A stretch of 64,000 nucleotides of DNA, taken from the NCBI GenBank assembly GCA_934589225.1, contig CAKTNS010000001.1, positions 186,001 through 250,000 on the forward strand, in the 5' to 3' direction. A model generated the notes under the pieces. That model did not search any database. It was not told the DNA's origin and worked only from the letters and a program-made list of their open reading frames with translations. Both the position numbers and the translations under genes were made by a program. Source of the stretch: an uncultured Oscillospiraceae bacterium. GTDB taxonomy: Bacteria; Bacillota; Clostridia; Oscillospirales; Oscillospiraceae. Of this stretch, positions 34,142-41,800 are shown one piece after another (within the stretch, counting starts at the first letter, position 1; each line of letters starts with the position of its first letter).

Positions 34142-35956
34142 ATGAGGCATTTAGGCGACATAACTAAAATTTCAGGAAATGATGCTCCAACAGTAAATGT
34201 GGTAATTGGGGGAAGCCCGTGTCAGGATCTTTCCATCGCAGGAAAAAGAATGGGTCTTGCCGGGGAACGGTCTGGACTATTCATGGAACAACTTAGAATT
34301 ATTAAAGAAATGAGGAAAAAGGATGCTGAATCAGGAAAAACAGGCGCAGACATTAGACCACGTTTCATGGTTTGGGAAAATGTCCCAGGTGCTTTTTCAA
34401 GTAACAAAGGATCCGATTTCGGCGCAGTCCTGCAAGAAACCGTCAGGGTCGTTTGCAAAGAAGCCCCCGCTATTCCTCTACCTAAAAACGGATGGCCAAA
34501 TGCCGGATGCCTCACCAGCATGGACACCGAGGGAGGGGGGGGGGGATGCTGGAGTATCGCTTGGCGAGTATTCGATGCGCAGTTTTGGGGAGTCCCCCAG
34601 CGTAGACGCAGAATCGCACTTGTCGCAGATTTTGGAGGACTCTCCGCTCCAGAAGTATTATTTGAGTGCGAAAGCGTGCCAGGGAATTTTGAATCGTGCG
34701 GCACAGAGAGGCAAAGATCTACCAGAAGCCCTGAAAACGGCACTAGTTTTACAGTCCGCATCAGAGGTGGATGTGACGGAGGCGGCAAGGGGGCATTAGT
34801 ACAAGAAGAAAAATCCGGTACGTTAGGATGCAGCAATGATCAAACGGTCTTTTGCATTCAAGGAAATACGATTGATCGAGCAAATACAGCGGGATGCAAT
34901 GGTAAGGGCTGGAAGCAGGATGTAAGCTACACATTGAACACCATCGATCGCCCAGCTATCGCAGACTGCATTGGAATTTCAAATTGTGGTGTTCCCAATA
35001 GAGATGTAAGTGAAACGCTCCGAGCCTCTTCTCACGGCGCATTACCAATGGTATGCGCAGGTTTTAGTGCAAACTTAGGTGCGAAAGCGCATGGAATAGG
35101 TTATGCCAATGAGCAATCCCCGACGCTGTCCAGCCAGAGGCATGATGCCGCCGTCGTGTGTCTGAATGACCAGGGTGGTTCCGTTATGAGCATATCTGAT
35201 GATGTATCCGGTACGCTCCGAGCGCAGGAGCATGGTCATCAGCCAATTATAGCATTTTCGGCAAATCAACGTGATGAATTGCGAGATTTAAGCGGCATAT
35301 CTGGTGCTTTGCAAGCGCAGCCGGGAATGAAGCAGCAGACATTTATCGCCGAAGCGCAGAGCGTCCCTGCACCAGCCCCATGCAGCATATTAGATATGGC
35401 GCATGCATGTGATGTTGTCCGAGACTGTGGTGGCACATCCCCATCTTTGCAGGCAAGGATGGGAACAGGAGGAAATCAGGTTCCCTTAGTCGCAGATATT
35501 GGCTTTTTTAGTTGTACTGAGGATGTATCCCCTACTTTACTCGCTAGAACTTACAAAGATCCACACGTTGTCAAGGATATACAGAAAACTGTTCGTCGTT
35601 TGACTCCTCTGGAATGTGAACGGCTGCAAGGCTTTCCGGATGGATGGACGGATATCGGCGAATGGATGGACTCAAAAGGCAAAGTACATAAAGAGAGTTC
35701 AGATAGCACCCGGTACAAAGCTCTTGGAAATTCCATTGCACTGCCATCATGGTATTTTGTTTTATTCCGTTTGTCATGCGTATGTGGAGAGAAAACCATG
35801 GCGAGCCTCTTTGATGGGATTGGTGGGTTTCCGTTAATATGGGAACATCTAAATGGTAAAGGTTCATGTATTTGGGCAAGTGAAATAGAGGAATTCCCCA
35901 TTGCTGTTACCAAAAAACACTTTCCAGATAAGAAAGAAGATGATAAAACATGGTAA
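34142..35956 (+). CDS. Circularly permuted cytosine-5 DNA methyltransferase
   Basis: A 604-residue C5 methyltransferase with motifs out of the usual order. It begins near motif III-IV: GGSPCQDLSIAGKR has the catalytic Cys27, followed by WENVPGAFSS (motif VI, residues about 78-87) and VPQRRRRIALVADF (motif VIII, about 150). A long variable target-recognition region has repeated SxTLRA/SPTL segments. Motifs IX-X (RRLTPLECERLQGFPDGW, YKALGNSIALP) then lead into motif I and II at the C-terminus (MASLFDGIGGFPLIWE, WASEIEEFPIAV). GGGAGG precedes the ATG. An 11-G tract at 34535-34545 lies in the coding sequence, and a second gene overlaps in the +1 frame. Confidence 0.9.
   Translation: MRHLGDITKISGNDAPTVNVVIGGSPCQDLSIAGKRMGLAGERSGLFMEQLRIIKEMRKKDAESGKTGADIRPRFMVWENVPGAFSSNKGSDFGAVLQETVRVVCKEAPAIPLPKNGWPNAGCLTSMDTEGGGGGCWSIAWRVFDAQFWGVPQRRRRIALVADFGGLSAPEVLFECESVPGNFESCGTERQRSTRSPENGTSFTVRIRGGCDGGGKGALVQEEKSGTLGCSNDQTVFCIQGNTIDRANTAGCNGKGWKQDVSYTLNTIDRPAIADCIGISNCGVPNRDVSETLRASSHGALPMVCAGFSANLGAKAHGIGYANEQSPTLSSQRHDAAVVCLNDQGGSVMSISDDVSGTLRAQEHGHQPIIAFSANQRDELRDLSGISGALQAQPGMKQQTFIAEAQSVPAPAPCSILDMAHACDVVRDCGGTSPSLQARMGTGGNQVPLVADIGFFSCTEDVSPTLLARTYKDPHVVKDIQKTVRRLTPLECERLQGFPDGWTDIGEWMDSKGKVHKESSDSTRYKALGNSIALPSWYFVLFRLSCVCGEKTMASLFDGIGGFPLIWEHLNGKGSCIWASEIEEFPIAVTKKHFPDKKEDDKTW
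34323..34799 (+). CDS. Candidate overprinted gene inside the methyltransferase (+1 frame)
   Basis: A 158-codon frame lies wholly inside the methyltransferase gene, with ATG preceded by GAGG at about 7 bases. Its C-terminal half reads LSQILEDSPLQKYYLSAKACQGIL then NRAAQRGKDLP, a segment I recall from stand-alone phage proteins of unknown function, and it carries upstream GESPS and FLYLKT elements in the same order. A random shadow frame would not be expected to resemble a protein family. Conserved use of both frames is inferred from memory, not from a search. The same G-tract is read through as EGGGD. Confidence 0.6.
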   Translation: MLNQEKQAQTLDHVSWFGKMSQVLFQVTKDPISAQSCKKPSGSFAKKPPLFLYLKTDGQMPDASPAWTPREGGGDAGVSLGEYSMRSFGESPSVDAESHLSQILEDSPLQKYYLSAKACQGILNRAAQRGKDLPEALKTALVLQSASEVDVTEAARGH

Positions 35957-36165
35957 TTGATAAGAACCCATTTTTCAACTCTAGCGGATGCCCTGATCCC
36001 ACGGCATATAAGGCCCTCAAGGTCGTTGAATCCGACAATGCTCAATTGGAGGGCAAGGTTGCGTTCTTAGTTAAGGTTCTCAAATTCATCATCAATGAAT
36101 CTGGATTTGAGTTGATTAACCGTATTGAATTGCGGGATAAAGAAACAAGGAGGATCTTCAAATGA
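35950..36165 (+). CDS. Small hypothetical phage protein
   Basis: A 71-residue protein (MVIDKNPFFNSSGCPDPTAY...) that begins within the last codons of the methyltransferase and overlaps the next gene by four bases. The middle is amphipathic helical (VVESDNAQLEGKVAFLVKVLKFI). No known domain is seen. The overlaps on both sides support a real, translationally coupled gene. Confidence 0.7.
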   Translation: MVIDKNPFFNSSGCPDPTAYKALKVVESDNAQLEGKVAFLVKVLKFIINESGFELINRIELRDKETRRIFK

Positions 36166-36479
36166 TTAAGCCCGTTGACGATGTTTTGATGCCCCCTGCA
36201 ATATTGGAGCAGCTTGCAGAGGAATGTACAGAACTGGGCAAGGCCGCGTTGAAGTTGGCCAGACTTTACCGGGGTGAGAACCCTACTCCTATTTTGGAGG
36301 AAGATGCCCTTGAAAATCTCCGTGAAGAAGTGGCGGACATTCGGGTTTGTATCCGGGTGTTGGAGCGACAGGGTTTTGCATTTGATACCATCGATACTGA
36401 GTACGAAAAGATGCGCAGATGGGAAAAAAGGCTACACGAAGTCGAACTCGAAAGGGTCGCTCGGCTAGAACATCCTTAA
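36162..36479 (+). CDS. MazG-like nucleotide pyrophosphohydrolase
   Basis: A 105-residue all-alpha protein. The metal-binding pattern is visible as EQLAEECTELGKAALK near residue 20 and ENLREEVADIRVCIRVLE near residue 55, matching the ExxE...ExxD set of MazG-like enzymes. These hydrolyse (d)NTPs, possibly (p)ppGpp or modified nucleotides. The start overlaps the previous stop. It is last in the transcript that precedes the 36517 promoter. Confidence 0.82.
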   Translation: MIKPVDDVLMPPAILEQLAEECTELGKAALKLARLYRGENPTPILEEDALENLREEVADIRVCIRVLERQGFAFDTIDTEYEKMRRWEKRLHEVELERVARLEHP

Positions 36480-36516
36480 TTCATACGCATGAGTTAAAAA
36501 TTATTTGCTGGCTGTA

Positions 36517-36545
36517 TTGACTAGTCTAATATTTTTAGCTATAAT
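36517..36545 (+). promoter_or_regulatory. Promoter of the VapE primase-helicase transcript
   Basis: TTGACT (36517-36522) and TATAAT (36540-36545) are separated by 17 bases. The -10 lies in TTTTTAGCTATAAT, the same 14-mer found at the early promoter (25913-25926), suggesting shared repressor control. Confidence 0.82.
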
Positions 36546-36574
36546 GATTACGCCGACAAGAAATGTTGACCGAC

Positions 36575-36601
36575 GGGCACTCGGCTTGCATCTGAGTGCC
36601 C
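36575..36601 (+). promoter_or_regulatory. Leader hairpin upstream of the VapE gene
   Basis: GGGCACTC (36575-36582) pairs with GAGTGCCC (36594-36601) in the short leader between the promoter and the ribosome site. It is followed by GGTTTACTCTT, so it might act as a weak attenuator or as a 5' stabilising hairpin. Confidence 0.5.
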
Positions 36602-36628
36602 GGTTTACTCTTAATGGAGGAACGCGTG

Positions 36629-39031
36629 ATGACCTTGAAAAATGATAGGCAAATCACCATATCCGTAGGTAAAAGCCGAAAGGATATGAACTGGTTGCCC
36701 CAAACAACGACCGTCTCAGACCTCTATGCGAGGTTTGAACACCCGACACGGGGATTTGAAACCCTCACAGATTACCTCAAATTAAAAAAGCCACAGCAGG
36801 ATGACTTGAAAGATGTCGGCGGCTTTGTCGGCGGCACTCTCGCCGGAGGACGACGCAAGGGTAACGCTGTCACCGGGCGCGACCTGATTACCCTAGACTT
36901 TGATACCATCCCGGCATACGGAACTCCTCAAATCATCCAAACCCTTGACAATCTGGGATGCTCTTATCTAATTTACAGTACCCGGAAGCACTGCGATACA
37001 TCCCCCCGTTTACGGATTGTGATGCCGCTTGATCGGACGGTGGGCGCGGATGAGTACGAAGCCATTGCCCGAAAAATAGCATCCATGATTGGCATTCAAA
37101 TGGCTGACCCTACCACATTCGAACCATCGCGTTTGATGTACTGGCCCAGTTGCTGTGCGGATAGCTCTTATGTTTATCAGTACCAAGATGCCCCATTTGT
37201 ATCCGCAGATACTATTCTTTCAAGCTATACCAACTGGCACGACTGGAACGAATGGCCACAAGTTCCCGGGACTGTCAGCTATCAGAAGCTCGCAGTGAAG
37301 CAGGGAGATCCCGAAGCAAAGCCAGGTATCGTTGGTGCATTTAACCGTACTTATGACATTCTACGGGCTATGAATGATCTGCTGCCGGGGATTTATGACC
37401 CCTGCGACAATGACCCGAACCGATTCACCTATCTGGGCGGTTCTACCACAGGCGGTGCGGTGCTGTACGACAACGGTAAGTTCCTATATTCCCATCACGC
37501 CACAGACCCATGCAGTGGGAAACTGGTAAACGCCTTTGACCTAGTTCGGCTCCATAAATTCGGGGATACAGACGATGATGCCGCTCCTGGGACCCCTAAT
37601 AACCGTTTGCCGTCTTTTAATGCCATGTGCGAGTTTGCGGTAGCTGATTCTAATGTGATAGCTCTGATGGCCCGCGAGCGGGCGGCACAGGCAAAAGCCG
37701 ACTTTGATGGAGTGGCACAAAACAATACCGCTGACCCAGCCAATTGGGAGCAAACGCTAGACTTCCACCCTAAGACGGGAAAGGCAAAGCCCACTATTGA
37801 CAATATCCGTATCATTATGGACAACGACCCGGAATTGAAAGGAAAATTTGCCCTAAATAAGTTCGCAGGGCGTGGTGAAGTCCTTGGGTCATTGCCGTGG
37901 GAAAAGGATGCAAAACGGCGGTTGTGGTCTGATACGGATTTGAGCGGTCTCTATTGGTATATCGAGAAAAGACACGCGATATCCAATAGGGGGTGCATTG
38001 ACGCGGCACTGGACATCCACGCGGCTACACACGCATTCAACGAAGTCCAAGACTACATTAAACGGCTCTCATGGGATGGAACTCCTCGCCTTGATACGCT
38101 TTTTATTGATTACCTTGGTGCAGAGGACAGTGCTTATAACCGAGCTGTTTGCCGCAAATCCTTTACGGCGGCTGTGGCCCGAGCCATGTCTCCCGGATGC
38201 AAATACGACAATATGCTGATTCTCTGTGGCAAACAGGGCCTCGGAAAGTCTACAATCCTTGATAAAATGTCCCGTGGTTGGTACAACGATTCCATCCGTA
38301 CATTCGAGGGCAAGGAAGCATCCGAGCTATTACAGGGTGTGTGGCTGGTAGAAGTCGCAGAACTGGATGCGTTCCGGCGAACCGATGTCGCCCGAATTAA
38401 GCAGTTTCTATCCCTACGGGCTGACCGATACCGCGCCGCCTATGGGCGTAACGTCAAAGAGCTACCCCGCTGCTGCGTGTTTTTCGGCACCTGTAATCAA
38501 ATGGATTTCTTACAAGATCCCACCGGCAACCGCCGTTTCTGGCCCGTAGATGTCGGGAAAATCCCCCCAACAAAAAACATATGGAAAGACCTAACATCCG
38601 ATGAAATCGACCAAATCTGGGCGGAGGCGAAAGCCCGATGGCAGCTCGGCGAACCTACCTACCTGACCGGAGACCTTGAAGCAGCCGCATTCGAGCGACA
38701 GGAAGCCCACCGGGAAGCCAGCGCCCGTGAGGGTCTGATCCAAGATTTTGTTCAGCAGCAAGTCCCCGAAGATTGGTCTAAATGGTCCATTGATCGGCGG
38801 CGAGACTTCTGGGCGAGAGCTACACAAGGCGACATCAAGCTTGTTGATCGAGATCGAATTTGTCCCGCTGAGGTATGGTGTGAGCTGTTTGGAGGTGCAT
38901 TAAAAGACATAAAAAATCTCGATACGAGAGAAATCAATGCCGTTTTGCAGAATATCCCAGGGTGGACACGTGCTGAAAAAGTATTGCGAGTTGGACCATA
39001 CGGTTCGCAACGAGGATTCATCCGTTGTTGA
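36629..39031 (+). CDS. Primase-helicase with VapE-type ATPase domain
   Basis: An 800-residue replication protein. The N-terminal half has a prim-pol-like acidic motif (LITLDFDTIP near residue 90) and TRKHCDTSPRLRIVMPLD. The C-terminal half is a VapE/D5-like SF3 helicase with Walker A LCGKQGLGKSTILDKM, Walker B-like WLVEVAELDAFRRTD and the sensor segment VFFGTCNQMDFLQDPTGNRRFWPV. The ATG at 36629 has GGAGG 8 bases upstream; a GTG lies one codon earlier. With the family A polymerase it likely drives phage replication. A 241-bp element duplicated elsewhere begins just after it. Confidence 0.92.
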   Translation: MTLKNDRQITISVGKSRKDMNWLPQTTTVSDLYARFEHPTRGFETLTDYLKLKKPQQDDLKDVGGFVGGTLAGGRRKGNAVTGRDLITLDFDTIPAYGTPQIIQTLDNLGCSYLIYSTRKHCDTSPRLRIVMPLDRTVGADEYEAIARKIASMIGIQMADPTTFEPSRLMYWPSCCADSSYVYQYQDAPFVSADTILSSYTNWHDWNEWPQVPGTVSYQKLAVKQGDPEAKPGIVGAFNRTYDILRAMNDLLPGIYDPCDNDPNRFTYLGGSTTGGAVLYDNGKFLYSHHATDPCSGKLVNAFDLVRLHKFGDTDDDAAPGTPNNRLPSFNAMCEFAVADSNVIALMARERAAQAKADFDGVAQNNTADPANWEQTLDFHPKTGKAKPTIDNIRIIMDNDPELKGKFALNKFAGRGEVLGSLPWEKDAKRRLWSDTDLSGLYWYIEKRHAISNRGCIDAALDIHAATHAFNEVQDYIKRLSWDGTPRLDTLFIDYLGAEDSAYNRAVCRKSFTAAVARAMSPGCKYDNMLILCGKQGLGKSTILDKMSRGWYNDSIRTFEGKEASELLQGVWLVEVAELDAFRRTDVARIKQFLSLRADRYRAAYGRNVKELPRCCVFFGTCNQMDFLQDPTGNRRFWPVDVGKIPPTKNIWKDLTSDEIDQIWAEAKARWQLGEPTYLTGDLEAAAFERQEAHREASAREGLIQDFVQQQVPEDWSKWSIDRRRDFWARATQGDIKLVDRDRICPAEVWCELFGGALKDIKNLDTREINAVLQNIPGWTRAEKVLRVGPYGSQRGFIRC

Positions 39032-39039
39032 ATAATTAA

Positions 39040-39280
39040 TGCAACATTTTATGTAACAATCGTGCAACATTTTCAAAGATTGTTGCAGAAGTTTGCAACA
39101 ATGCAACAAAATGTTACATAAAATGTTGCGCCAAAAAAGCATTGATTCTCTAGGGTATTTTTCTATTTGTAACAATGTAACAATTATTTCTAATATACTA
39201 TGTGAATAGAGAGAATAGAGGGTATTATACCGCCTAATCCGCCTATTTGCGTGTACTCATATACGCGCGCGCGAGTTTGT
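39040..39280 (+). repeat. Intergenic element, copy 1 (241 bp, duplicated at 48940-49180)
   Basis: This copy follows the VapE gene. It contains a perfect 17-base inverted repeat GCAACATTTTATGTAAC (39041-39057) with its complement at 39113-39129, many GCAACA/TGTAACA motifs, a shared GAATAGAGGGTATTATACCGCC block and an ATACGCGCGCGCG tract. The same order of blocks and the same length occur at 48940-49180. No coding frame is supported within it; 39281-39404 likewise holds no gene. Confidence 0.9.
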
Positions 39281-39404
39281 CACATTTTCCGGTCGCCCTT
39301 TCCGATTCACCGATTCGGTGAAAGATAAAATTGGATGGTTGGAGGATGACCGTACCCTCAATGCTGGACACCCCAACGCACGCGGGAGAAATGGAGGGAT
39401 ACTG

Positions 39405-39707
39405 ATGCAAAAATCCGAGCGGGACATAGAGCGCCGCCTGTGCAAGGAAATTAAAGCCCTTGGCGGGTGGTGCCTAAAATTCGTAAGCCCTGGAGTAGCG
39501 GGAGTGCCAGACAGGATCATCCTTTTGCCGGGTGGTCGTATCGTATTTGTCGAGCTAAAGGCCCCAAACAAGCGCGAACGCAAACTCCAGCTTTACATTC
39601 AGGATAAATTCCGGTCATTCGGAATCATTGTTATTCCCACGGTGGATTCCTATGAGCGTGTGGATTATGTGGTCCGGCGATGCCAAGAGGAGATGATGTT
39701 CAGATGA
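39405..39707 (+). CDS. VRR-NUC domain nuclease
   Basis: A 100-residue nuclease of the VRR-NUC (PD-(D/E)xK) family. The core is GVAGVPDRIILLPGGRIVFVELKAPNK, giving the D...E-x-K catalytic set. The N-terminus ERDIERRLCKEIKALGGWCLKFVSP is typical. GGAGGGATACTG precedes the ATG at 39405. Its stop overlaps the next start (ATGA). In phages the domain is often next to a helicase, as here, and may resolve replication or recombination intermediates. Confidence 0.92.
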   Translation: MQKSERDIERRLCKEIKALGGWCLKFVSPGVAGVPDRIILLPGGRIVFVELKAPNKRERKLQLYIQDKFRSFGIIVIPTVDSYERVDYVVRRCQEEMMFR

Positions 39708-41092
39708 AAACCTATACCCCCCATGATTACCAGCGGTACGCTCAATCACGAATTATCGACACCCCGTACATCGGCCTGTTCCTCGACATGGGCCTCGGTA
39801 AGACGGTCATCACACTGAGCGCGCTACACGAGCTGAAATATGAGCGTTTTGCGATACGAAAAGCTCTGGTGATTGCCCCGAAGAAAGTCGCCGAATCCAC
39901 ATGGACAAATGAGCAGCAGAAATGGGCGCATTTGAAAAACCTCAGAATGTCCGTTGTGCTGGGGACTCAGGCAGAACGGATTGCGGCGTTGGACGTTCCC
40001 GCAGATGTGTACATCACTAATCGGGATAACACCCAATGGATAACGGAATATTACGGACACAACTGGCCATTTGATATGGTCGTGTTGGATGAGAGCAGCA
40101 GTTTCAAAAATCCGCAAGCCAAACGATTTAAGGCATTGAAAATGATGCTACCAAAGATTTCTCGAATTGTTGAGCTGTCCGGCACTCCAAGCCCTAAAAG
40201 TCTGATTGATTTATGGGCGCAGATTTACCTACTCGATAAGGGTCAGCGTCTGGGGCGCACAGTGTCGGTCTACCGGGATATTTATTTCAATCCTGATAAG
40301 CGTAACCGCACAACCATTTTTTCGTATGCACTAAAACCCGGGGCTGACGGGGCTATTTATAAGCAAATCTCCGATATTTGCGTTTCGATGAAATCCGAGG
40401 ACTACTTGACCCTGCCTGACCGCATATACGATGACATTTCTGTTCGGCTGGACGCTAAGGCTCAGAGGGCCTATGACACGTTGGAGCGGGATATGCTACT
40501 GGAAGTGGACAATGATACCATTGCCGCCACAACCGCCGCTGTATTATCTGGTAAGCTCCTACAGCTGTGCAATGGGGCACTATACAACGAGGATGGTGAG
40601 GTAGTCCCCGTACACGACTGCAAGCTGGATGCTCTCATGGAGACCATCGAGCAGCTGGGCGGGCAACACGCGGTAATCTACTACCACTACAAGCATGATC
40701 GGGATCGGATTCTCTTTGCTTTAGCTAAGTCCGGTTTGCGGGTAGCGGTTTATGATGGCAAACAGCAGGAATCCGACTGGAACTCCGGGAATATCGATAT
40801 TCTTTTAGCACAGCCCGCCTCATGCGGATACGGCTTGAATCTGCAAGATGGAGGTCATCACATTATCTGGTTCGGGCTTACATGGAGTCTGGAAGAATAT
40901 CAACAAGCTAATAAACGGCTCCATCGGCAGGGACAGCAGTACCCGGTTATCATTCATCGCCTCATCGTGCAAGGTGGCACGGATGAGGACGCAGTGGTAT
41001 CGTTGGAGGCCAAGGATCAAACGCAGGAATGTCTGCTGCAAGCACTGAAAGCTCGCGTTGAAAGAGTAAAGGGAAAGGCGGTAAACCCATGA
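39704..41092 (+). CDS. SNF2-type phage helicase 2
   Basis: A 462-residue SF2 ATPase beginning KTYTPHDYQRYAQSRI. Walker A is FLDMGLGKTVITLSAL, motif II VVLDESSSFKN, motif III LSGTPSPKSLIDLW, and motifs V-VI lie in GYGLNLQDGGHHIIWFGLTWSLEEYQQANKRLHRQGQ. Coupled to the VRR-NUC nuclease and to the next gene by ATGA overlaps. It is distinct from the helicase at 30976 and follows the standard order in this type of phage. Confidence 0.93.
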   Translation: MKTYTPHDYQRYAQSRIIDTPYIGLFLDMGLGKTVITLSALHELKYERFAIRKALVIAPKKVAESTWTNEQQKWAHLKNLRMSVVLGTQAERIAALDVPADVYITNRDNTQWITEYYGHNWPFDMVVLDESSSFKNPQAKRFKALKMMLPKISRIVELSGTPSPKSLIDLWAQIYLLDKGQRLGRTVSVYRDIYFNPDKRNRTTIFSYALKPGADGAIYKQISDICVSMKSEDYLTLPDRIYDDISVRLDAKAQRAYDTLERDMLLEVDNDTIAATTAAVLSGKLLQLCNGALYNEDGEVVPVHDCKLDALMETIEQLGGQHAVIYYHYKHDRDRILFALAKSGLRVAVYDGKQQESDWNSGNIDILLAQPASCGYGLNLQDGGHHIIWFGLTWSLEEYQQANKRLHRQGQQYPVIIHRLIVQGGTDEDAVVSLEAKDQTQECLLQALKARVERVKGKAVNP

Positions 41093-41490
41093 CTTTGAAA
41101 GAATTACAAAATCTACCCTATTTAGGGGCTGAGATTGAGATGTACACTGACCGGCTGAATGATCTACGGGATCGTATGGGATGCGCGGCACCTCCGATGT
41201 CTGGTATGCCTCACGGCTCAGGTGTGGTCAGCAAGGTCGAAAATATATCCGTAGAGATAGCAGACCTTGAGCAAAAAATCGCCCGCCGTAAAGCCGAACA
41301 GGCCCGTCTGACAGCGTACATTAACGGCATTTCATCCAGCTTTACCCGGACGATATTCTATGCTCGGTTCTCCCTGGGACTGCGGTGGGAAGCCGTGGCG
41401 GAGTATGTCGGTGGGGACTGCACAGCGGAGTCAGCTAAAAAAATTTGCTATCGAAAGCTGAATCAAGGTCATATCAGTGATGCTAGCTAG
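41089..41490 (+). CDS. ArpU/RinA-like late transcription regulator (DUF1492-like)
   Basis: A 133-residue protein with a central coiled coil (VENISVEIADLEQKIARRKAEQARL) and a C-terminal sigma region 4-like HTH (RTIFYARFSLGLRWEAVAEYVGGDCTAESAKKICYRKL). Position at the end of the early module and just before the packaging genes fits the phage late activators of the ArpU/RinA group. Coupled to the helicase by an ATGA overlap. Confidence 0.8.
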   Translation: MTLKELQNLPYLGAEIEMYTDRLNDLRDRMGCAAPPMSGMPHGSGVVSKVENISVEIADLEQKIARRKAEQARLTAYINGISSSFTRTIFYARFSLGLRWEAVAEYVGGDCTAESAKKICYRKLNQGHISDAS

Positions 41491-41521
41491 AAAAAATTAA
41501 CTGCGGATGTCCCGAATGTCC

Positions 41522-41549
41522 TTGACTTACACATAAGCGGCGGTATAAT
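41522..41549 (+). promoter_or_regulatory. Promoter of a candidate small RNA / late region
   Basis: TTGACT (41522-41527) and TATAAT (41544-41549) are separated by 16 bases. The expected start is about 41556, which coincides with the first base of a 7-bp closing helix of the candidate RNA. Confidence 0.72.
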
Positions 41550-41555
41550 GGTATT

Positions 41556-41710
41556 GTGGATTTTTCTACAGGGGCCGCAATTGGAGTACTCTGCTTCCTC
41601 CATCCCTCCCCCTGTGCCGTTGCCCTTTTTCTTGCCGATGATATGGACACCTCCGATATTGTTTCAATCCACATTTTCCCCGATAGCGTTCAGCTATCGG
41701 GGATTTATTA
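41556..41710 (+). ncRNA. Candidate structured phage small RNA
   Basis: About 150 bases without a supported gene are bounded by a promoter and a terminator-like hairpin (CCCCGATAGC 41678-41687 with GCTATCGGGG 41693-41702, then ATTTATTA). GTGGATT at the predicted 5' end (41556-41562) pairs with AATCCAC (41666-41672), closing the whole element. Inside, ACAGGGG pairs with CCCCTGT and GGAG with CTCC. This resembles a compact RNA with a closing stem. I do not recognise its class. Confidence 0.55.
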
Positions 41711-41711
41711 T

Positions 41712-41787
41712 GCCGGTATAGCTCAGTCGGTAGAGCGCGCGCCTGATAAGCGCGATGTCGATGGTTCAAATCCGTCTACCAGCACCA
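41712..41787 (+). tRNA. tRNA-Ile (anticodon GAT)
   Basis: A complete 76-base cloverleaf: acceptor GCCGGTA/TACCAGC (one C-A mismatch at the third pair), D arm GCTC...GAGC, anticodon stem CGCGC/GCGCG with loop CTGATAA (anticodon GAT), variable ATGTC, T arm GATGG/CCGTC with loop TTCAAAT, and an encoded CCA end. It is phage-borne, between the late regulator and the packaging genes. Confidence 0.95.
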
Positions 41788-41800
41788 CAAAGGAGATCCC

